Source: Pseudomonadota bacterium (GTDB lineage: Bacteria > Chloroflexota > Ktedonobacteria > Ktedonobacterales > JACDGC01). Taken from it: a stretch of DNA of 5,143 nt. The notes beneath the pieces were generated by a model. That model was given only the letters and a program-made list of their open reading frames with translations. It did not search any database and was not told where the DNA came from. How positions within the stretch are numbered: the stretch's first letter is position 1; each line of letters starts with the position of its first letter. The position numbers and the translations under genes were made by a program. The stretch is taken from contig JAJPKG010000094.1 in the NCBI GenBank assembly GCA_021323815.1, positions 1-5,143 on the forward strand, given 5' to 3'. Below are positions 1 to 4,619 of this stretch, in pieces.

Positions 1-11
1 TAAAAATAGTA

Positions 12-26
12 TCACGTGGTACGTGA
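12..26. promoter_or_regulatory. Perfect 6-3-6 palindrome upstream of the DUF2079 gene
   Basis: TCACGT and ACGTGA are exact inverted copies separated by GGT. They lie 30 bp before the start codon and directly after an A/T-rich stretch (1-12) containing a weak -10-like TAGTAT (7-12). A further TCACG half-site follows at 28-32. The symmetry and placement suit a dimeric repressor operator, but the promoter is cut off by the window edge and the binding protein is unknown. Confidence 0.35.
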
Positions 27-56
27 ATCACGGCTGAGGCGGACTCTCGCATCCCC

Positions 57-1673
57 ATGAAGCAGCATCCCATTCCCCTGGTCTCGCAGGCACGACATGC
101 CGCGAACCCTTCCTTTCCCGCGCGCATGAAGCAGTGGTTTGCGGCGCATGCCGGCATGATTTCCTTCCCAGCGCTCCATCTGTCCCCTCACGACACGTTG
201 CCCCCGCACCAGCGGCGCTTTGGACTGCTGGCGGTGGCCGCGCTCGTCGCGGGATATACCGCTGTCATGTTCAGTTATGTCTTTGCCCTGCATGAAACCG
301 AGCAGACGCATGCTGAAGATCTCGGTATTATGGATCAGGTGTTATGGAATTCGGCTCACGGGCATTTCTGGCATCAGACCATCTGCAACTCGGTGAGCGA
401 TCTCAACTGCATGGGCGATGTCTCGCGCTGGGCCATTCACTTCGAGCCGCTGATGGTGCTGCTGGTGCCGCTCTATTGGCTGGGAGCGGGGCCGCACGTC
501 TTGCAATTCATCCAGGTCTTCGGCGTGGCGCTGGGGGCGCTGCCGGCCTATTGGCTGGGCAGCCGGCGCTTGCAGCACGTGGGGGCCGGCGTGTTGCTGG
601 CGCTGCTGTATCTGACCATGCCCACCCTGGTTTCGGCGGTGACATATGATTTTCACATGGTCACGCTGGCCGCGCCGTTGCTGATGTTCGCGCTCTATTT
701 CCTGTATGCGCGCAACACCCCCGGTCTTATCATCACCTGCTTGCTGGCGCTGGGAACGAAAGAGCAGATCGCGCTGGATGTCTTTATGATTGGCTTGGCT
801 GCGAGCGTGTTGCAGCACCGCTGGCGGGTGGGTGCCGCGCTGATGGGCCTGGCCACCGGCTGGGCGCTGCTGGCGCTGACGGTGATTCATCTGGCCAGCC
901 CGCTGGGGGCATCGCCGACCGCCATGCGCTATGGCAGCCTGGCGGCTACCCTGCAACGGCTGCCGCTGGTGGTGAGCGATCCACAACGACGCGCCTATCT
1001 GGTGGCGCTGTGGGGCAACACCAAGTGGGTGGGGATCTTCGCACCCTGGATCGTCGCGCTGGCGGCACCGTCCATCTTGCTGAACGCGCTGAGCGACAAT
1101 GTGAATCAATATTCCGGCCGCCTGCAATATAACGCGGATATCGCGCCGTTTTTGGTGGTGGCGATGCTGGAAGGGGGCCTGGTGCTGCTGGCGTTGATGG
1201 CGCGGTTGGCGGCATGGCTCTGTGCCACGCGCGCTGTCCGGCAATTCGCGCCCCTGCGCGTGCCGCTGGTGGCCTTCAGCCTGCCGATGGTGTTGAGTGT
1301 GAATCTGGCGATGTTGCCTGAGCACGTCGCCAGCCTGAATCTGTCGTTGCAGATGTGGCCGGTGCCGTCAGCGCATACTGCTGAGTTTTATCAGGTGTTG
1401 CGCCGCATCCCGCCGACCGCGTCGGTTTCCGCGCAGGCGGAGATTGTGCCGCATCTGAGCCAGCGGCGGGCGATCTATCAATTCCCCGACGCGGATGATG
1501 TTGCCGACTATATTTTCTTGGATGAAGACAGCGACTATTATCCAGAGCCGTCGCAGCAGCAGTATGACAGCGTGGTGAGCGCGTTGCTGCAAGCGCCGAC
1601 CGTGCAGGTGTTGTATGACCACGATGGTTTTGTGCTGCTGGAAAATGTCGCTTCCCTGGGGTCAACTCCGTAG
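57..1673 (+). CDS. DUF2079 family polytopic membrane protein
   Basis: The 538-residue product is an integral membrane protein of the DUF2079 type, a family of unknown function that resembles GT-C glycosyltransferase-like membrane proteins. A polar, His-rich N-terminal tail (about residues 1-52) precedes the first helix (about 55-78). Family-like blocks follow in order: E87-D-L-G then DQVLWN (93-98); a loop with HFEP (128-131); YDFH (197-200); KEQ (235-237); and APWIVALAAPSILLNALSDN (329-348) before YNADIAPFL (358-366). The last 100 or so residues are soluble and include PHLSQRRAIYQFPDADDVADYIFLD, a pattern typical of the DUF2079 C-terminus. About ten hydrophobic segments lie between. Family membership is recognised from these patterns; the biochemical role is unknown, and sugar transfer from a lipid carrier is only a possibility. 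The start is uncertain: GAGG at 36-39 is 17 nt upstream of the ATG, and in-frame ATGs at 126 and 156 would also keep all helices. Its 3' end overlaps the convergent dinB-like gene by 12 bp. Confidence 0.85.
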   Translation: MKQHPIPLVSQARHAANPSFPARMKQWFAAHAGMISFPALHLSPHDTLPPHQRRFGLLAVAALVAGYTAVMFSYVFALHETEQTHAEDLGIMDQVLWNSAHGHFWHQTICNSVSDLNCMGDVSRWAIHFEPLMVLLVPLYWLGAGPHVLQFIQVFGVALGALPAYWLGSRRLQHVGAGVLLALLYLTMPTLVSAVTYDFHMVTLAAPLLMFALYFLYARNTPGLIITCLLALGTKEQIALDVFMIGLAASVLQHRWRVGAALMGLATGWALLALTVIHLASPLGASPTAMRYGSLAATLQRLPLVVSDPQRRAYLVALWGNTKWVGIFAPWIVALAAPSILLNALSDNVNQYSGRLQYNADIAPFLVVAMLEGGLVLLALMARLAAWLCATRAVRQFAPLRVPLVAFSLPMVLSVNLAMLPEHVASLNLSLQMWPVPSAHTAEFYQVLRRIPPTASVSAQAEIVPHLSQRRAIYQFPDADDVADYIFLDEDSDYYPEPSQQQYDSVVSALLQAPTVQVLYDHDGFVLLENVASLGSTP

Positions 1674-2141
1674 CGCGGCCTGAATATCCGGCAGGTGCTC
1701 GCGTATGTGATGGAGCAGCACGTGGCGAATCACCTGATCGGTGGTCAGCGGACGACCACCATTGGGACCGAACGGCGCGCTGGCGTGCAATTGCTCATCG
1801 GACAAGCCGCGAATCATCTCCGCTGTTTTGGCAGCATTCTCGCGCAGCATGCCCAGCACCTCGTCGCGGTCGGGATGGGGAAAGGTGGCGGCGTGCTGCG
1901 CGTTGCCTTCATCAATCTGGGCGCGGGTGGTGGTGACTTCCTGCCCGGCGGCTATTTTGCGAATCCAACTGCCGACGACGCGATAGCTGAGGGCCACGTG
2001 GCGGGCTGTCAGCAGCACGGGCCAGCCGTCGGCGGGGCAGATCGCCTGCAATTGCGCCTCGCTCGCGTTGGCGATCACGTCAATCAACTCGTCATTTGCT
2101 GCGGTGAATTGCTGGGCCAGTTCGTTCGCGCGTTCGCTCAT
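1662..2141 (-). CDS. DinB-like four-helix-bundle protein (DinB_2/MDMPI_N superfamily)
   Basis: The product has 159 residues, the normal length for DinB/YfiT-type proteins. These are four-helix bundles that usually hold a divalent metal with three histidines; members include thiol-dependent transferases and isomerases, and many have no known substrate. The expected elements are visible. W40 begins a helix with H48 (ARHVALSYR), the usual first ligand. The C-terminal helix RHVLLHHIREHLPDI supplies H145-x3-H149 as the other two, with H140 and H144 as alternative ligands. The start is well supported: AGGAGG at 2150-2155 lies 8 nt upstream of the ATG. The protein is cytosolic, with no signal peptide. 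It lies 58 bp downstream of the TetR gene on the same strand, so it may be a target or operon partner of that regulator. The actual substrate cannot be read from the sequence. Confidence 0.8.
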   Translation of the reverse strand: MSERANELAQQFTAANDELIDVIANASEAQLQAICPADGWPVLLTARHVALSYRVVGSWIRKIAAGQEVTTTRAQIDEGNAQHAATFPHPDRDEVLGMLRENAAKTAEMIRGLSDEQLHASAPFGPNGGRPLTTDQVIRHVLLHHIREHLPDIQAALRS

Positions 2142-2149
2142 ATGGCTCG

Positions 2150-2155
2150 CCTCCT
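2150..2155 (-). promoter_or_regulatory. Strong Shine-Dalgarno of the dinB-like gene
   Basis: Read on the minus strand this is AGGAGG, 8 nt before the ATG at 2141. It is the clearest ribosome-binding site in the window and fixes the start of the DinB-like protein. Confidence 0.75.
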
Positions 2156-2174
2156 CAGAATCCGGTGTGTGCTG

Positions 2175-2203
2175 CTTATAGTATCATATCTCCGGTCTTT
2201 CAG
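2175..2203 (-). promoter_or_regulatory. Putative sigma70-type promoter of the dinB-like gene
   Basis: On the minus strand CTGAAA (2198-2203, 4/6 to the -35 consensus) is followed after 17 bp by TATAAG (2175-2180, 5/6 to the -10 consensus). Transcription would begin near 2168, giving a leader of roughly 27 nt that contains the AGGAGG site. The -35 hexamer overlaps the TGA stop codon of the upstream TetR gene (2200-2202), so the dinB-like gene could be expressed independently of tetR despite the shared strand. Confidence 0.4.
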
Positions 2204-2805
2204 GGACGTGCCTGCGCGCCCGCCAGAAATTGCTCCAGCATGCGCACGCCCAGCGCTTTGGGTGTCAGTTCCTCGCCAGCTTTGTACCAGAACGCGCTCC
2301 AGTTCAACATGCCCAGCAACATCAGCATGAGATATTTGGGAGGCACGTCGGCGCGCAACACGCCGGCGGTCTGCGCTTCTCGCAAGATGCGCTCTACCAG
2401 TTGTTCATAATCATCGTGCAATCCGCGCACGGTTTTCAGCATGCGCCCTGTGAGATGACGCATCTCTAACAACGTCGTGGCGAATTGATCCTGGTGAGCC
2501 AGCGCCACGTCCATGTGTGTCAGGATCAATGTTTGCAGGCGCTGCTGGTGCGTAGGAGCATGGGCGACCGCCGCGCTGACTTCCTGATAGATGTGACGCA
2601 GGCAGTCGGAACAGACCAGATAAAGCAATTCTTCCTTGCTTTTGACATAATAATATATCGAGGGTTTCTGCCAGCCGAGTTGCTCGGCAATCTCGCGCGT
2701 GGTGCTGCCGGTATATCCATGCGCGCGGAATTGTTCGGCTGCCGCGTGCAAGAGTTCCTGCAAGCGTGCAAAAGACGGGGTGGACTCGTTTTCCGGCGTT
2801 GTCAT
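2200..2805 (-). CDS. TetR/AcrR family transcriptional regulator, KstR2-like C-terminal domain
   Basis: From the ATG at 2805 the product has 201 residues, the usual TetR length. The N-terminal DNA-binding domain covers about residues 10-62, and its helix-turn-helix is clear in STTREIAEQLGWQKPSIYYYV (34-54) followed by KSKEELLY. The C-terminal ligand and dimer domain contains LLEMRHL (112-118), DDYEQLVERIL (131-141) and LLGMLNWSAFWYKAGEEL (163-180). This pattern matches the TetR_C_17/KstR2 type, whose known members often sense acyl-CoA-like molecules; the ligand here is unknown. The frame is open to an ATG at 2937, but the extra 44 residues look non-coding, have no Shine-Dalgarno and overlap the probable promoter. 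The ATG at 2853 is another alternative. The ribosome site for 2805 is weak (GGGA about 10 nt upstream). A likely target is its own gene, possibly with the dinB-like gene downstream. Confidence 0.85.
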   Translation of the reverse strand: MTTPENESTPSFARLQELLHAAAEQFRAHGYTGSTTREIAEQLGWQKPSIYYYVKSKEELLYLVCSDCLRHIYQEVSAAVAHAPTHQQRLQTLILTHMDVALAHQDQFATTLLEMRHLTGRMLKTVRGLHDDYEQLVERILREAQTAGVLRADVPPKYLMLMLLGMLNWSAFWYKAGEELTPKALGVRMLEQFLAGAQARP

Positions 2806-2873
2806 GTCGTCGTTGTCCCGGCTCGAAAAGTTCGTTCCCTGTGGGTATAGCATATCGGATGGCGCATCGGCGC

Positions 2874-2903
2874 TATGTAGGACGGCTCTCCTATCGAGAT
2901 CAA
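2874..2903 (-). promoter_or_regulatory. Possible promoter of the tetR gene
   Basis: On the minus strand TTGATC (2898-2903) and TACATA (2874-2879) stand 18 bp apart, each matching four bases of the sigma70 consensus. Transcription would start near 2867, about 60 nt before the ATG at 2805. If correct this excludes the upstream in-frame ATG at 2937. An 11-bp palindrome, GATGGCGCATC (2858-2868), sits at the expected start point and could be an autoregulatory operator. Both calls are weak. Confidence 0.3.
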
Positions 2904-2930
2904 CCACCGATGGGCCGTCTGTGAGACAGA

Positions 2931-2950
2931 GCGGCATGTCTCATCGCCGC
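2931..2950 (-). terminator. Hairpin just after the small membrane-protein gene, possible terminator
   Basis: Arms GCGGCATG (2931-2938) and CATCGCCGC (2942-2950) form eight pairs with a 3-nt loop and one bulged base (2945). On the minus strand the hairpin begins 12 nt after the TAA stop at 2963-2965. The following tract, TCTGTCT, is only partly T-rich, so intrinsic termination is uncertain. A separate 13-bp palindrome, TCTGTGAGACAGA (2918-2930), directly adjoins it. Confidence 0.35.
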
Positions 2951-2962
2951 GCCGCCCTGCTG

Positions 2963-3373
2963 TTATTGCGCGGGGGGATCTTTGGGGCGCATCCAGGGAA
3001 TCCACACCGAGGGATCGTCGATGTAGTCTGCATCGGAAGGCATGGCCCGGCGCGGGGCAAAAGAGGGATTGCGCCGGCGGCGCGCTTCCGCGAGCAACCC
3101 GATCAGGGTGCCGAGCAGTCCCAGACCGGCGCAGGCGAGAGCAGTGATGATGATATAAAGGGGCGGCGTCAGATCAGCCTGCGTCGCCAGATGATGGGTG
3201 AGACGTGCCACAAGATAAGCAATGAAGGGCAGCAGCAGCAATCCTATCCCCAGGCCGAGGCACGCGCCCAGCACAACGCGCCGGCGTTCCGCCGCAATGG
3301 CAAAGGCACCACCGACAACCACCGCCAGCAAGGCGACTCCCGCGCCCTCGATTGCAAAATCCGCCATATCCAT
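2963..3373 (-). CDS. Small hypothetical protein with three predicted membrane helices
   Basis: I do not recognise this family. From the ATG at 3373 the product has 136 residues. Three hydrophobic segments are visible: about 8-28, 34-57 and 71-94. After the third comes a basic stretch (RRRRNPSFAPRR, 98-109), which by the positive-inside rule places the C-terminus in the cytoplasm. The tail ends in an acidic and aromatic segment (SDADYIDDPSVWIPWMRP, 113-130). The frame is open to an ATG at 3637, but GGAGGG at 3381-3386 lies 7 nt before the 3373 start, the upstream residues look non-coding, and a good promoter at 3431-3439 falls inside the longer reading. The gene runs divergently from nuoJ and shares its 388-bp intergenic region, which allows but does not prove co-regulation with complex I. 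Confidence 0.65.
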   Translation of the reverse strand: MDMADFAIEGAGVALLAVVVGGAFAIAAERRRVVLGACLGLGIGLLLLPFIAYLVARLTHHLATQADLTPPLYIIITALACAGLGLLGTLIGLLAEARRRRNPSFAPRRAMPSDADYIDDPSVWIPWMRPKDPPAQ

Positions 3374-3380
3374 TGCGCGT

Positions 3381-3386
3381 CCCTCC
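3381..3386 (-). promoter_or_regulatory. Shine-Dalgarno that sets the start of the small membrane protein
   Basis: Read on the minus strand this is GGAGGG, 7 nt before the ATG at 3373. It favours that start over the in-frame ATG at 3388, which lies immediately before the GAGGG and has no site of its own. The ATG at 3367 would have a 13-nt spacing. Confidence 0.6.
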
Positions 3387-3430
3387 ATTGATATCGCTGC
3401 ACCTGAGTGCTTGTGTACTCCTCTTTGGAT

Positions 3431-3439
3431 ATCATAGCA
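3431..3439 (-). promoter_or_regulatory. Extended -10 promoter of the small membrane-protein gene
   Basis: On the minus strand TGC-TATGAT forms an extended -10 element, with five of six matches to TATAAT. No good -35 hexamer lies upstream, which extended -10 promoters can tolerate. Transcription would begin near 3424, leaving a leader of about 50 nt. The hexamer overlaps one of two GATATC palindromes (3390-3395 and 3428-3433), and two CCTGAGTG copies flank it. Confidence 0.45.
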
Positions 3440-3608
3440 AAAAGTGCCTGAGTGATGCAGGAGCGATTCTTCCATAAGCCGACGATAGCGAGCCTTCACC
3501 GCAGCCGCGCGAGAATCAGACCGTCGTGCCGCTGGCGCAAAAATCCGGCCCAATTCGCGGTTCGTCAAGAAACAAAGTACCATTAGCTCTTTCACCGCCG
3601 CGTGCAGG

Positions 3609-3617
3609 TGGTACAAT
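3609..3617 (+). promoter_or_regulatory. Extended -10 promoter for the nuoJKL block
   Basis: TG-G-TACAAT is an extended -10 motif with five of six matches to TATAAT. A weak -35-like TTCACC (3591-3596) precedes it at a short 15-bp spacing. Transcription would begin near 3624, giving a leader of about 138 nt before nuoJ, long enough for regulation in the mRNA. This is the best promoter candidate on the plus strand here, but it is unproven. Confidence 0.45.
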
Positions 3618-3731
3618 ACGTGATGGCAGAAATCCAATCAGGGGCTTGTGCGACACCGTTTTTTCTCCCACGCGCGGCCCGCTCCCATATCCTGCCCGGC
3701 TGGCGACGAGAAGTTATCGCGCGCATGCTGG

Positions 3732-3754
3732 GGATCTTTCACGGAAAGGTATCC
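3732..3754 (+). promoter_or_regulatory. Leader hairpin overlapping the nuoJ ribosome-binding site
   Basis: GGAT-CTTTC (3732-3740) pairs with GAAAG (3744-3748) and, after a 2-nt GT bulge, ATCC (3751-3754). That is nine base pairs with an ACG loop. The stem covers the AAAGG Shine-Dalgarno (3745-3749) and ends 7 nt before the ATG at 3762, so folding could mask the ribosome site. The pairing is seen directly; a regulatory role is inference. Confidence 0.4.
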
Positions 3755-3761
3755 GGTCTCT

Positions 3762-4280
3762 ATGGATCTCGCATCCATCGTCTTTCTGGTGCTGGCCGCC
3801 ATCCTTGTCGGTTCGGCGCTGGCGGTGGTGACGTTGCGCAACATTGTGCACGCCGCCCTGTTTCTGGTGCTGGTGTTCGGCGCGGCAGCCGGCATCTACA
3901 TCCTGCTCAACGCCGAATTCATCGCCATCGTGCAGATCCTCGTCTATGCCGGCGCGGTGACGATCTTGATCCTGTTCGCGATCATGCTGACGCAGAACCC
4001 CAACTCGCGCGGCAGCAACCCGATGAACCGGCAGGCGCTGATTGCGGCGTTCATCGCGGCGGCGTTGTGCGCGGGCATCATCTTTGCCCTGTCGCAAAAC
4101 AACGCCATTTCCGCAGCGGCCAGCCAGGCGGTCACGCAAAATGCCGGCACCGCTGTCGCTATCGGCAATCTGCTCTATAGCCCGACCTCTTACAGTTACG
4201 TGCTGCCGTTTGAAATCGCCACGCTTGTGTTGCTGGTGGCCATCGTCGGCGCGATTGTGATTGGACGGGAGGAAGACTGA
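3762..4280 (+). CDS. nuoJ: NADH-quinone oxidoreductase subunit J (complex I membrane arm)
   Basis: The product has 172 residues, normal for NuoJ, with five predicted membrane helices. NuoJ is a membrane-arm subunit of proton-pumping NADH:quinone oxidoreductase, next to NuoA, NuoK and NuoH, and its third helix helps link quinone chemistry to proton transfer. Family signatures are clear: RNIVHAALFLVL (26-37), AEFIAIVQILVYAGAVTILILFAIML (51-76) with conserved E52 and Y62, and the last helix beginning YVLPFEIATLVLLVAIVGAIV (146-166). The open frame extends upstream to 3648, but those 38 residues do not resemble NuoJ, while MDLASIVFLVLAAI is a normal NuoJ beginning. AAAGG at 3745-3749 lies 12 nt before the ATG. 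It is the first gene of this block: upstream is a divergent gene rather than nuoI. nuoK follows after 3 nt. Confidence 0.93.
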   Translation: MDLASIVFLVLAAILVGSALAVVTLRNIVHAALFLVLVFGAAAGIYILLNAEFIAIVQILVYAGAVTILILFAIMLTQNPNSRGSNPMNRQALIAAFIAAALCAGIIFALSQNNAISAAASQAVTQNAGTAVAIGNLLYSPTSYSYVLPFEIATLVLLVAIVGAIVIGREED

Positions 4281-4283
4281 TCC

Positions 4284-4607
4284 ATGTTGCTCTCACTCAA
4301 CTCGTTCCTGGTGCTGGGCGCGCTGTTGTTTTGCATCGGCCTGTTTGGCGCGCTGTCGAAGCGCAACGCCATCTCGGTGCTGATGGGCATCGAGATTATG
4401 CTCAACGCCGTCAACATTACCCTGGTCGCGTTCTCATCCGCTTTCCAGCACAGCGCGCACGGCGCGCGGCTCAGCGGGCAGGTTTTCGCCGTGTTCATCA
4501 TCACGGTGGCAGCGGCGGAAGCAGCGGTGGCGCTGGCGACGATCATCGCCATCTATCGTCGCAAGAGTTCGGTGGACGTGACCGAAATCAACATGATGAA
4601 GTGGTAA
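4284..4607 (+). CDS. nuoK: NADH-quinone oxidoreductase subunit K (complex I membrane arm)
   Basis: The product has 107 residues with three predicted membrane helices. NuoK resembles the MrpC antiporter subunit and carries part of the proton path in the membrane arm. The two essential buried glutamates appear as E37 (LMGIEIMLNAVN) and E79 (ITVAAAEAAVALA), corresponding to E36 and E72 of the E. coli protein. The segment between helices 2 and 3 (SSAFQHSAHGARLSG) is slightly longer than in E. coli. The last helix ends in IYRRKSSVDVTEINMMKW, a familiar NuoK tail. GGAGG at 4268-4272, inside the end of nuoJ, lies 11 nt before the ATG. Gaps of 3 nt after nuoJ and 12 nt before nuoL point to one transcript. 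Confidence 0.95.
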   Translation: MLLSLNSFLVLGALLFCIGLFGALSKRNAISVLMGIEIMLNAVNITLVAFSSAFQHSAHGARLSGQVFAVFIITVAAAEAAVALATIIAIYRRKSSVDVTEINMMKW

Positions 4608-4619
4608 GGGATTTGATCC

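Larger units (their letters stand above)
3374..3761. other. Divergent intergenic region between the small membrane-protein gene and nuoJ
   Basis: These 388 bp separate two divergently read genes. No reading frame inside has a ribosome site or looks like protein. The region holds an extended -10 on each strand (3431-3439 minus, 3609-3617 plus), a set of short repeats around the minus-strand promoter, and a leader hairpin just before nuoJ. No RNA gene or riboswitch class was recognised in the remaining sequence. Confidence 0.6.

Noticed and set aside
342..1325. Long minus-strand reading frame (327 residues) opposite the DUF2079 gene
   Set aside because: Its product is dominated by R, Q, H and G with no hydrophobic core or recognisable domain, as expected from the complement of a GC-rich gene. 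The plus-strand protein shows clear family motifs.
1695..2330. Plus-strand reading frame across the dinB-like and tetR genes
   Set aside because: It runs antisense to two well-supported genes, crosses their intergenic gap and has no ribosome site or domain.
2881..2919. GACGGC/GCCGTC inverted repeat (2881-2886 and 2914-2919)
   Set aside because: The arms are only 6 bp and 27 bp apart; in GC-rich DNA this is easily chance.
2806..2937. 44-residue N-terminal extension of the TetR regulator
   Set aside because: No Shine-Dalgarno precedes the ATG at 2937, the predicted promoter overlaps the segment, and TetR proteins usually begin shortly before the helix-turn-helix domain.
3374..3637. N-terminal extension of the small membrane protein back to the ATG at 3637
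   Set aside because: The extra 88 residues look non-coding, a promoter-like extended -10 lies within them, and a good GGAGGG site selects the ATG at 3373.
3648..3761. 38-residue N-terminal extension of NuoJ
   Set aside because: These residues do not resemble NuoJ, no ribosome site precedes 3648, and the protein from 3762 begins as the family does.
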